NCBI GenBank assembly: GCA_963576785.1
Contig: OY756149.1
Span: 2,108,001 to 2,172,000, forward strand
Origin: Chlorophyllum brunneum
Lineage: Eukaryota > Basidiomycota > Agaricomycetes > Agaricales > Agaricaceae
DNA length: 64,000 nucleotides
Reading direction: 5' to 3'
The notes below the pieces were generated by a model. That model had not been told where the DNA came from. It did not search any database and saw nothing but the letters and a program-made list of their open reading frames with translations. A program made the position numbers and the translations under genes. This document shows positions 29,359 to 40,213 of this stretch, piece after piece; position 1 is the stretch's first letter; the number at the start of each line of letters is the position of its first letter.

Positions 29359-32114
29359 TTACGTCCACAGACCTTTCAACTTGCCCGTAACCACCAACTC
29401 TTTCCCAAATGGAACCTCACCAACGCTTTTATCACCATTCCTCCATCTCTGAACGAGTTTCATACCTTCCACAGGGGGGATACTCCCACTTGCCGTTCCA
29501 ACTGTCACATGTAATCTTTCCTTTGTCGTTTCTGGTAATCCATCAATGAACTCTTTCCCTGCTTCCTCGCCTGACTCAGACTCCGACTCCGACTCTGGTA
29601 CTGGTTCCGGTACTGGTTGTGCGTCTGCTTCTGGTGGGGGTGCGAGTTCGAGACCTTCAACAGTAAACACCATAACCCTTTCATCCCAAAGAACCCGTCC
29701 CATCTTGATCCTAAACACTGGTGTCGAATCCGCTTCTACCACATTCTTTGATAATTCCCATACGGCTTGTTCTTGTGGGAGTAACGTCTGATGGACGATA
29801 GTGATATGCGGTTCCTTGGTCACTCTGTTCGCCTTTTTCAACTTTCCCCAAAATTCGATGGCTGGGGGTTGGATACCGAAAAAGTTGTCCAATGTGGTGT
29901 TTAGATCGATTTCGGGTAGTAGGCCGTAATATCTTGGGGGGGTATTTCGCTTTTTGTCTTTGATAACTTGTTGGTGATGGGTTTTTTTGGTTTTTGGGGC
30001 TTGGTATGATTTGGCTTTGTCTACGGCTTCTTTGATTCTTTCTTCGTTTGGTTTTACTTCACCTATCATCCCGTCTTTGCCTCCGATCAGGTCCCATAAT
30101 CCGTCCACGGCGCATTTCACCATTGACTCCAAGTCATGTTCGATTTCCATATCGATACACTCGTCGACTTCACTTCCAGTTAATTCTTCGTGGTTTTCGA
30201 TGAACATTCGTAGGACGTTTTCGTGGGTTTGTTTTGAGTTGGCTGGATTGGCGGTGAGAGTTTGATGGTTGGAACCGCGGTTGATGATTCGGTCTGAACA
30301 GATTTGGTGGATTGTTGATGGGGGTTTATCGGAGAGTGACCAGTTGAGTGCGATTAGACGGGCGGGTGGTTTATATTTGGATGCGACTTCGCGGAGTTGT
30401 TGACGGTGTTGTTGGAGGTGGTTATTTCTATAATAAAGAAACGAGTTGAGTTCTGGTTAACGGTCGACGGTGGAGTGAACGTACTTGTCTGCGAAGACGA
30501 CGTCACGATTTTTTAAATGTTGGGTAACGTTCTTGAGAAAAGCAGGAGCAGCCTTTTTGACGGTCACATCATCACTTTGTGTATGACCGAAACCAAAAAG
30601 ATCCACGAGCGCAATAGCAACAGACGTTTTGCCTAAGTCTTAATCAGCATCTTGACCTATTTTTTTAACCAGAATCGCACATACCACATCCAGGAATGGC
30701 GACCGGTACAATGATGACTTTTCCACCTGGGGCAACTTTGGGCTTTTCTTCGTTCTCTTCTAGCGCTTGCCCGGTCGGATTTTCCTCACACCACTTCAAA
30801 AACCTCTCCCTAGTCGCAATAATTCCATGACCCTTGGTATACCCATCAAACATCTTCCTATTCTTCTTAATCTCGTTAATGACCCAGTTAACATACGCCT
30901 TTGTTTCCTTCCTCTTCATCTTTCCTTTCGGTAGTATCGAAGCAATAAGCGGGCCTTTGGTCGTAAGCAACTTTTTAGTTACTTCTCGCCAATCGCGATA
31001 CATCATATATGGTTCGTCGAATTTGACTTTGAAGAAAAAGGAAGATCCTGGAGCGTAAGGTGATTGACCTTCGGCGACTTTGGATTTACGAGATTCGGTG
31101 GGTGGATCGGTTACGTTTGTACGAACTACGAAACCTTCGACGGCTTCGCCTTCCCATTCACCGACTTCAGCTATGTGATTTGTGAATTCGCGGACTTGGG
31201 TTATGGAATTGACGATGTGGGTGCGGGTTTTGATGAAACCCCATTCGTCTGCGAAAGCGTCGACTATTTCGTGGGACATGGTTTGGAAGTTTTTAGTGGC
31301 GATGTTGAGACCGTGGAGATGGAGACCTGTACGATCGGGTGGATAAGGGAGGACGTGTTCTTCGAAAGAGTCGTCGCATAGCTATTTCGAGTCGGTAAGC
31401 GATTGATAAGTGATGATAGTGATGACGCACCTCGGCGATGGCAGTCCAGTTCTCTTCCCAAAGCTTAGTAGCGAGCTGCTCTTCCGTCTTACCATTTTCC
31501 TCAAGGTATCGTCTGACCCATTGTTCGCCTGCCTCTGCGTGGCTTGTTTTGACGCCTTGAACGGGACCGAGGGAGTGTTTGGATGTGATGATGAGTTTTT
31601 GGGGCGTAAGGGCCGCGATGAAGATGATACAGCCATTCGATTTGAGAGAAAGCGTGTATGGAGGAGCGGTGTGTGCTTCGAGAGCTTCCCACTAATGGCA
31701 AGTTCAGTTTTAACAGGAAGAGAGCGCACAGACACGTACAGTAGTCCATGGAACCTCGCCGATGTTGAAAAACTTGTCATAACCCCTAACAACGATCCTG
31801 TGCTTGACACCATACTCGCTCTCAGGTATCTCTGTAGTAAACAGACCACGGGCAAGAGTAGGAAAAGGAGATGGGATATCATAGTATTTGAATTCGTTCA
31901 TCTTCCAACTTCGCACAAGAATATTTGGGTCGGCGGGGGTTGGGTATAGGGATGACCTGACGAGTTTTGGGGATTTCTTCTCGATGGCTTGGAGGTCGGA
32001 GATGAGGTGAGAGTCTTGTGCGAGGTAGGGTGGAGGCATTTTGTGGGATGTGAAGGAGCGGAGGAGGAGGGTGGTGAGGGAACGACGACAAGCTGGAATT
32101 AAGGAAAGACGCAT
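29359..32114 (-). CDS. trl1: Fungal tRNA ligase (Trl1/Rlg1 family)
   Basis: Five exons (32114 or 32039-31740, 31691-31431, 31381-30685, 30632-30485, 30427-29359) with 49-57 bp introns. The protein has 824 residues from the ATG at 32039, or 849 from 32114. All three activities of the family are visible. The ligase nucleotidyl motif KSNG lies at ~117-120 after RGYDKFFNIGE. A kinase P-loop GCGKTS lies at ~418-423, its Gly codon split by intron 3. The 2H cyclic phosphodiesterase has HxT motifs HIT (~676) and HVT (~774). Trl1 heals and seals tRNA halves after intron removal and joins HAC1-type mRNA in the unfolded protein response. The upstream start adds 25 residues rich in Arg, Leu and Ser (MRLSLIPACRRSLTTLLLRS), which look like a mitochondrial presequence. 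The gene is divergent to atg18. Confidence 0.95.
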
Positions 32115-32189
32115 GTCATCAGCGCTCAACAGCTGACTAAGCCGGCATAAGGAGGGATTACAACATTGGTGGGTTGGACGACAACCGCA
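32115..32189. promoter_or_regulatory. Compact bidirectional promoter, trl1/atg18
   Basis: Only 75 bp separate the upstream trl1 ATG from the atg18 ATG (150 bp from the downstream trl1 ATG). Both 5' UTRs and core promoters must lie here or overlap the neighbouring first exon. I see no TATA box. Confidence 0.55.
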
Positions 32190-33895
32190 ATGGCCGAACG
32201 CACAAACTCGAATATGCTCTTTGCAAATTTCAACCAGGACTTTTCGTACGCACACAACATCTCTGCTTAGCTTCTGCTCACCTCTGCACAGCTGCATCTC
32301 TGTCGGGTCGAGGAAGGGCTACAGCATCACCAACTGCGATCCCTTTGGCCGTGTCTACACCATGAGTACGCCCTATCAGCCCTCACAATCATGCCGTCGT
32401 GGCCTTATTTATGACTCTAGATGATGGTGCACGAGGTATAGTCGAGATGCTCTTCTGCACGTCCCTCATCGCCCTCGTTGGAGCAGCCGACCAACCCCAA
32501 TCCAGTCCTCGCAAGCTCCAAATCGTCAACACCAAGGTCCGTTCACTCATACACCTCCACAGGCCCCTATTCACACCCCATAGCGTCAGTCAATGATCTG
32601 CGAACTCTTGTTTCCATCCTCAATACTGGCTGTCAAGCTCAACAGAAAGACATTGGTCATCGTACTAGAAACGGAGATATACATTTACGACATTTCAAAT
32701 ATGCGACTGTTACACGTCATCGAGACAACTTCAAATCCAGAAGGTCCGTATCTAGTCCTCTACACTTGTTAACCCGTCAATTAACACAACTTAAGCAATC
32801 TGTGCCCTCTCGCCAAATGCATACAACTCATACCTCGCTTATCCATCCCCTGTCCCTTCACCGGCTTCACCTCTCGCACCAACATCAACCACAACACCAT
32901 CCACAACAATCAGTAATGATACCCCCACCGGAAACAATTCATCTTCCAACACAACCTCCGCCAACACACCGTCCTCACACACCACCACCTCCGCTTCATC
33001 TACAAATCCCACACATCAATCCGGCGATGTCCTCCTCTTCTCAACACGTTCTCTAACAGTCGCAAACGTCATCCAAGCTCACAAAGCTCCCATCTCTTTT
33101 CTCTCCATCGACTCAACCGGTACCATACTAGCAACTTCATCCGACAAGGGTACCGTCATCCGAGTATGGAGTATTCCCAACGCGGAAAAGCTGTATCAAT
33201 TCCGTAGAGGAACCAGAGAAGCCAAGATTTATTCCATGAGTTTTAATTTGGTCGGATCCCTTTTGGCTGTTAGTTCCGCTCATGATACGGTGCATATTTT
33301 CAAATTGGGAAGTCGAGGAAAGGGAGAAGGGAGTACGTCTTCCTCATCATCGGTGTCGTCGGTAAAAGGTTCCGCTCTTGGGTCAATTAGTCCACCGGAA
33401 TCCGTGGATGGTCAAGTGCAAGGTCTAGACGGTGGTTACGATGCATTTGTGGAAAAGAAGAAATCAAGTAGCGTTTCGTAAGTTCATTCTCTGTTTTTAC
33501 ATTATTCTAATCTAAATCTGGTGTCAGGTCGAGTCTAAGGAGGAAATCACTACAGATGACAAAGTCCTTATCTCATTCCGTAGGCGGTTATCTCCCAAAC
33601 ACCTTGACAGAAATGTGGGAACCAACAAGAGATTTCGCGTTTTTGAAATTACCAACAACCGGTGCTAGGACAATCGTCGCTCTATCCGGGTACGTCAAAA
33701 ATCTAATATATCACAGTCGAAAAAATTTACACTCTTCTTTCTAATAGAACGATGCCGCAAGTGATGGTTATTTCGTCAGAAGGGTATTTTTACTCGTATA
33801 GTATTGATTTGGAGAATGGGGGGGAGTGTACGTTGTTGAAGCAGTATAGTCTTTTGGATTCGGGGGATGAGAGTAGTACGGGGATTATTGATTAG
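32190..33895 (+). CDS. atg18: PROPPIN beta-propeller autophagy protein Atg18
   Basis: Seven exons (32190-32245, 32292-32365, 32421-32536, 32584-32743, 32796-33477, 33528-33689, 33748-33895) with 46-58 bp introns give 465 residues. Family marks: N-terminal NFNQDFSCISVG...[33 protein letters not shown]; and the phosphoinositide-binding FRRG (~272-275) followed by IYSMSFN and VHIFKLG. PROPPINs bind PtdIns3P and PtdIns(3,5)P2 through two sites flanking this FRRG and act with Atg2 at the growing phagophore and in vacuole homeostasis. Two low-complexity inserts are present: a Ser/Thr/Pro loop near residues 150-205 and a Ser-rich loop before the blade beginning [14 protein letters not shown]. Atg18 is the best fit; Atg21 or Hsv2 are less likely. 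Confidence 0.93.
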
Positions 33896-34298
33896 GAAAA
33901 ATGTTTTTTTTTTTTTTTTTTTTCGAAGTTGGTATACCATGGTGGGTGAAGGTTGGGGTGTTGGTGGTGAGATAAATTGGGGGTTGGATGAGTTCTTGAT
34001 TGAACATTTGCAACTGGCTTTATGAAATGAGGTTGGACTAGGATGAGACGAAATTAATGGGAGGTTGAGGACAATGCACTGAGCTACGATAGGTATGTAC
34101 CGCGACCTTTTCAGATCTAACTCTCCATCCTATTTGACATGAATCGAAAGCGTTGTAGTTGTTTAGGTTGTGGTACCAGAAGAGATTCGACTATATCTCA
34201 AGTCGAGCTGAGGCAGGCAGACTAAACCGTGGACCGTCGTCGTGTCTACCATCCGAGTCCCGAAATTACTTTTTATTGTCATTTCAAGAACTCCTCTA
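33896..34298. other. Convergent intergenic region with poly-T tract
   Basis: Lies between the stops of atg18 and the kinase gene. A run of about 20 T starts near 33,905, ten bases after the atg18 stop. No gene seen; both 3' ends must share this space. Confidence 0.6.
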
Positions 34299-36651
34299 TT
34301 ATAACTGATGCTACGTTAGTCGCTAGAGGGAGTAAAATGTCGAAAAACACATACCTCGTTTAGAATTCGCTCAACCTTGACAAGATCGATTGACACGCTT
34401 CGTGGGTCACTTATAGCACTCAAAATCCCGGCATTTGATATTACATCCCGACCTTTTATTACCTCCACTCCCAATTCTTCGAGTATCTGGACCGCTTTCG
34501 GGCGAAGGGTAGTGTCGTGATTCCAACACCACTTCATCAGATCCCACATTTTGTCGTCAATTTGATCTACTTCCAAAACCGAGTTTTCCAGAGGTCGGGT
34601 TGGGAGACCGCCCTTCAGCACCGTCATGATAATTTTACTGTCATTCGAATATTCATGGAAAGGGAACGTCCTCGTCATGATCTAATATCTCGCATGAGTA
34701 ATCGTAGGTTCGAAGACGAATTCGTGGAACTATACTTCGTAACAGACTGATGCAAATGCCCAGATATCACTTGCCCGTGTGGCAGGGTTTTCTTCGAGGA
34801 GCTCAGGAGCCGCCCAGCGGAATGAGCATCCAGTCATGGTTGTCGTTGCATTTGTCCAGGGAAATGTTTTGTCACTGCGAATGGATGAGAGACCAAAATC
34901 TGTGATGCAGGCTTTCCTGTCATTGTCGACGAGAATGTTAACCTGTCAACGAGTTTTTGGTCAGTTGAGTGTATATACTAAGGAACGGTAAGATAGTACC
35001 CCTTTGAGATCGCCATGAACAATATTTTTCCTGTGTAAATACTCAACGCCGAGGGCAACGTCATAGATCTAAGAGAATGAGATCCATATTGGGTCCAGTA
35101 GAGTGGAATGCACGTACAAATGGCTTGCGTTGTTCATCGGGTCTGGTCTTCAAGTACTGAACAAGATTTCCATTGTTCATCCAGGGCGAGACGAGGCAGA
35201 TACGTTTACGGGCTTCATCAAGGTAGTATATTCCGCGAAACGGGACGATGTTGGGATGGTGCAGCTGTCCCCAAAGTATTGCTTCCTTGGCGAATACCTG
35301 GTAGACACTCGGATGAGTTGTGCAAATGTATCAAAAAATGGAGTAATCCACCTTGAGAGCTGCGTCTGTGTCTGACTTTTGAAATATGCGTACAACCTTT
35401 ATACAAAGACGCTGGTTACCGTTGTACCCTTTGTAGATATCGCAGAAACCACCACCGTCCTCCGGTGAGTCGAGCGTGACATCCCTGATGACATAGCACT
35501 GCGGATGTAGTTTTGATGATTTCACAAGCTTATACAGAGCAAAAAGAGTTTGTTCTAGGATCGAAGGTGCCATGGACTCTGGATGAAGGAGAACCTGTAA
35601 GGTCTATCAATACCCGTGCGGAATTGCAGGGTAAGCTTTTGTTGCAAAGCTTACCGACTGAAGGAAATCGACGATGACTTGGGCATCATCGCCAACTAAC
35701 TTCCTTCTTTTCTCAGAAGTCCCAAATACATGTGACAATGCCAGCACAACTTTGGCATCTGGACGCAAGGGAGGGTATGAAGCAGGGTCGGGGGATGGTG
35801 ATCCAGCCCGGATAGTTGTGGTAACGTGGGTGTCTGTTATTTCGCCAGATCTAGCGCTGTCCCTGTCAAGTTCAACTCCACTGATTGGCTTATAAACGGA
35901 GAAGGCCATATCCTGATGCCCTTCATTCGGAGAGAAAATTTAGCATAAGTGGGGACTGACCACCAAGCAGGGGGATATTCTACTTACAGGCGATGTCATC
36001 AGCAGGCTCAGCCATGTTGTTTCTTGTGGGCGAGGTTCCTAGCAGACTGACAAAACTGTCTCGATGGCCGGTTGCTCTCCTGGAGTCTGTACCACCTGTA
36101 TTTATAGCATGTTCAGGAGTAGCTTTGGCGAGGGCGGAACCTCGTTTGCCGTGGATTTTTAAATGGTTTTGCAGATTATGCATTCTAGAAAACTTCTTCT
36201 GACAATATTGGCAGGTGTATGACTTCCCTGATCGATGTGCCCGCGAATGTCTCTCTAGTGCTTCCTTTGTTTCAAACCGCCTCCCTCTGCATCGATAGTG
36301 GGGACATTGGAACGCAAGGGGTGTCGGGTATTCCGACGTTGAAGTACTGACGTGTAACACCCCTCCCTCCGATAACGTTGTCGAATCTGTGGCAGGTGGC
36401 GGGTCCTGCAGATTCGCTACAGGACCGCTTTCATGTTCCATGTTGGTGAGATAAGGTAGAGCTACATCTATCCACCAATTGTCAACGGCAGTTGGGTGGC
36501 GAACTGCGGGGACCAGGTCGGTAAAGGGACCCGGTGTTCGGTTCGCAATGTTTGGATAAGGTGAAATAAGGGTGGGGCTAGCAAGTGGGGAACGGACGGG
36601 ACCACGGAAAGGACCGGGCGTCAGGTCGGTAAAAGGCGACTTGCGGTCCAT
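34299..36651 (-). CDS. C2H2 zinc finger-TKL protein kinase fusion
   Basis: Eight exons: 36651-35988, 35920-35655, 35594-35352, 35297-35118, 35068-35000, 34942-34736, 34681-34355, 34310-34299. Introns are 44-67 bp; the protein has 655 residues. Reading on at 34354 instead of splicing gives 664. Exon 1 holds two C2H2 fingers (~116-139 and 147-167), the second a perfect CX2CX12HX3H, plus a duplicated TPGPF/FTDL motif near the N-terminus. Exon 2 onward is a TKL-type kinase: EDGGGFCDIYKG glycine loop, Lys376 (CIKVV), VHGDLKGVN catalytic loop (Asp471), DFG 489-491, APE, and the ASDIWAFASVCYE helix typical of mushroom TKL kinases. All catalytic residues are present. The fusion rests on the first intron (67 bp, GTAAGT...GAAG), which keeps frame. 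If that intron is not used, two genes lie 79 bp apart. Confidence 0.75.
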
Positions 36652-36887
36652 GATACTAGTGGTAGACTTGAATAATGTGCACTCGTCCTCAGATGCTGTT
36701 GTACAATTAACGTGAGAAAGAAAACACGAACTAACGTATTAATAGTTCTGACACGGACACAGCCAGCTGCATTGCAGGTAGAAACAATAACAATATCTCG
36801 AATCCAACCCATTTCTAGACTCCCCGTCTGACCTACTATATTCTGATATCATCACCATAGTCCAGTAGGCGCAAATTAACCAATTGC

Positions 36888-37459
36888 TGTTGAGGAAACG
36901 ACCGTAATGAGTTGTTTGCTGGGGGCAGCAGTAAACGCAGTGGGAGAGAACGTAGGGTCTACTCACCGAGATAATAAGCTTCTATCTGATACCTGTAGAA
37001 AGGTAATTCGGATAGACAGATATTATTGATGAAGCGGTTAACGTCAGTTAAGTAGAGGTCAAAGTCGATTAGATCGATGGAGGTGTTGTACTCAAAGAGA
37101 TAGGCAATGATGAAGAAGTTGTTCGATTAAACAAGATACAGAACTTAGGTCTGCTACATGGGGTTTATATACATATTGTAACATAGACGAGTCATACTAC
37201 ATAAAATACTAGCATTGCATGGATTGTTCCTTATGACTCCCTTTAACTGCGGCGTAGTGCCTGCGGAGTACTGCAGAACGTAGTATCTAGTCATTGGTAC
37301 TATGTAGAATAATCTATCAAGTACTAATGACTCTCATCGTATGCAGAGCAACTCATAGGAAGTTACTACGGAATGAAGTTACTGGAAAGTAATGGATCAG
37401 TCTATTATTAGAATAATGACTTCATAATCTATTTCTAGAATATGTCCGAAACTTCAACA
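36888..37459 (-). repeat. Copia A 3' LTR (572 bp)
   Basis: Direct repeat of 43667-44238, differing at a handful of transitions, mostly at CpG (for example AACGACCG here against AATGACCG there). On the minus strand a purine-rich GAGCAAGGAGGAG tract precedes it and likely primes plus-strand synthesis. Confidence 0.92.
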
Positions 37460-37493
37460 CTCCTCCTTGCTCTGTATTGATATAAAGTTTTAA

Positions 37494-38834
37494 TCACTCA
37501 AACGTCAAGCCAAGGCGAGGTCGGAATAGATTGAATTGATTTTTGTCTAAATTCTTTGTGAGAATATTGGCAGGATTTTCAGTGCCTTTCACAGAGAATA
37601 TTTCAATCTTTCCATCTTCTACCAAATCACGAATGTAATGGTATTTGACGTCGACGTGTTTTGATCGTTTTTCTGTTACTGGATTCTTGGCCCAAAATAT
37701 TGAACCCTCATTATCACCAAAGAGATAAGGGGCTAATGATTGGATACCAATTTCTTCCAATAAATTAACAGTCCAAACAAGTTGTCGACTGCAATCTGAC
37801 AAAGCCATATATTCAGCTTCGGTGGAAGATAATGCAACAGTTTTCTGTTTCCTGCTTAACCAAGCGATAGCTCCGCTGGCTAACAAACAGAAATATCCAG
37901 TTACAGATTTACGACTAATTGGATCACCAGCCCAATCAGAGTTGGAAAAGGCATTCAGGCCTTGCATAGAACTTCCATTATAGGTAATTCTATATTTGCA
38001 AGTAGCATTAAGATACTTTAGCAAATGTAAGCCTGCATTGTAATGCGCTTTAGTTGGATTGGTCATATGTTGTGATAATTTGACAGTGGCGAAAGCTATG
38101 TCGGGCTGACTGCCTATCATCAGATACATAACCGATCCTACTAATTGTTGATACCTCTTTATGAAGTCAGGTGTCGCTTTTCCTGTATTGGATTCGAAGA
38201 TAAATCCATTTGGTAATGGTATTTCTTCTTTTCCAATTATATTAAATCGATCAAGAACTTTTCCTAGATAATCCATTTGGTCTAGGGTGATTGATCGGTT
38301 TATAGGATTTTGCAAAATTTTCATGCCAAGAAACTCTTTGGTTGGACCAAGGTCTCGGCATTCCCATTTCTTCATAAAGAGTGCTCGCTTCTCATATAGA
38401 AGTCTAGAGCCTCTAATTCCGACGAACATTGAGTCATCTACATAGACCAGAGCTATAATAAGCTCTTTGGTTTCAGGGTCATAGTAATAATAGACTCCAG
38501 CATCTAGTTTGGATCGGACAAATCCTAGGTCGGTCATTGACTTAGTCAATTCCTTCCACTATTGTCGTCCAGATTGCTTTAATCCATAAATGGCTCGGTT
38601 TAATTTCCAAACCAAATTACCACGACCTGTATTGAAACCTTGTGGAAGTTCCATATAGAGCTCTTTATCCAGTTTTCCATAGAGATAAGCAGTTTTAACA
38701 TCTAAACTGAGCATCTCCCAATTGTTGAGGGCAGTGACTGCAAATATGAGTTGTGCTGTCTCATAATGGACTACTGGTGAAAATAGTTCATCGTAATCGA
38801 TTCCCTCTATCTGAGAGAATCCTTTTGCTACTAG
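37494..38834 (-). pseudogene. Copia A reverse transcriptase-RNase H region
   Basis: The open frame 38549-37494 (351 codons) contains the RT active site YVDD (VYVDDSMFVG), then the copia RNase H: SDWAGDP, SSTEAEYMAL, the DNEGSIFWAKN segment and KHVDVKYHYIRD. Upstream, between the TGA at 38835 and the TAG at 38559, the frame still codes the first RT catalytic region (LDVKTAYLYGKLDKELYMEL). The domains are well preserved apart from the stops, so the loss is recent. Confidence 0.85.
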
Positions 38835-40207
38835 TCAAGCACGGTATCGACCATCTGATTTGGGTGTAAAGACCCATCTATTTTTGACAGCTTTTCTTCC
38901 AGGCGGAAGTTTAGCTAAGTCATAAACATGTCTTTCTTTGAGTGAATTTAACTCTTCTAAGCATGCTTTCCACCATTTAGATTTCTCTTCTGATGGTAGT
39001 CGATTTAGATCCTTGAAAGAAATAGGAACTAATGGAGATTCGACTTTTTGAGCGCACAGATAATCGATCATCCCTACTCCTCCTTCTCTGCATAAGTCTT
39101 CTAATGTAGAAGCTTCATGCTGAGAACGTCTATCGATTATTCCAGGTTTGGAAGCCTCTGATCGAATTTGTCTAACAAGTCTACTTGTAGAACTTGTCAA
39201 CTTCGACTTAGGAGGTTGGAATATTTCATAGTCCTGGAATATTTTGGTCAGATGCTTGGTAGAACCATAGAAGTTTCCTGGACGTTCAGGTACTTTTCTG
39301 GTTCTTTGCAATCTCTGAGGTATTTCAGGAACCGGTATTTAATCCGAGTGACCTCGTGGTATCGAAGGGCCAGCATCCCGATCATCTTCGACAGGGTATA
39401 GGGTATGAATGGTTGTACATCCGGATCATCTCTGGGAGAAGGCGGATGGTTCGAACCTTCAGGGTGATTAGGTGGATCAGCATAAGATAATCCATCACTG
39501 TCATTGTCTTCTGGTGTTTGTGCTTCTCTTGGTGGAAAGAGAATATTTTGCACAATACCATCCCACTCCTCCTGAACATCAGTATCGATATTCGGTGCTT
39601 TTCCCTTTCCTTTATTCTTTTTAGGTTCAGGGAAAGGAGTTGGAATTCGTCCATGTACAGATCTATAAGTCCTTTCTTCCGGAGAACTTCCGGGAGAAGT
39701 TCGGGGAATAGGACTTGGTGGTTTATCAATAGGTAAACCAGTAGATGGATCTGGAGCATGGAAGACAATAACTTCCGAAGGTGTACTTCGAGAAGTAGAA
39801 GATGATGGTTGGTTCATCCGTTCTTCTCGCTTCTTCCCAACACATTTAGGGAAGTGTTCTTCGCTGAATACAGCTGTTGGAGATGTATAGATTACATTCC
39901 CATTTAGGTGCCTCATGAAACGATAATTTTTCCTGTCTGATGTCCAACCAAGGAAAATCATGAGTTCTGACTTCGCTGTCAGTTTATTGTCTCTTATCTC
40001 TTTTGGGAGAAAGACATAAGCACCGCAGCCAAAGACTCTCTCTTTGGAGATGTCTGGAATCTTCTGATTCAACACTTCATAAGGTGTTTTCCACATGAGC
40101 CGTGATACCGGTGTTTTATTATAGATATGTATCGCATGATCTATAGAAAACTCCCACCAACCATCAGGAATACAAGCATGATGCCGCATGGCTTCTGCTT
40201 TATCCAT
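38835..40207 (-). pseudogene. Copia A integrase C-terminus and linker to RT
   Basis: Frame 40207-39248 (319 codons) continues the integrase after the TGA (MDKAEAMRHHACIPDGWWEF; HIYNKTPVSRLMWKTPYEVL; the FLGW box). It then runs through a Pro/Ser-rich linker. A one-base deletion near 39,394 moves the true frame to 39311-38835, which carries the start of RT (PLVPISFKDLNRLPSEEKSK and WKACLEELNSLKERHVYDL). Copia B, although older, keeps the undeleted base and CAA codon here, which identifies the changes in A as derived. Confidence 0.8.
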
Positions 40208-40213
40208 TAGAGT

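Noticed and set aside
33905..33925. Poly-T tract after atg18 as a terminator
   Set aside because: T runs terminate Pol III, not Pol II, genes, and no tRNA-like gene lies upstream.
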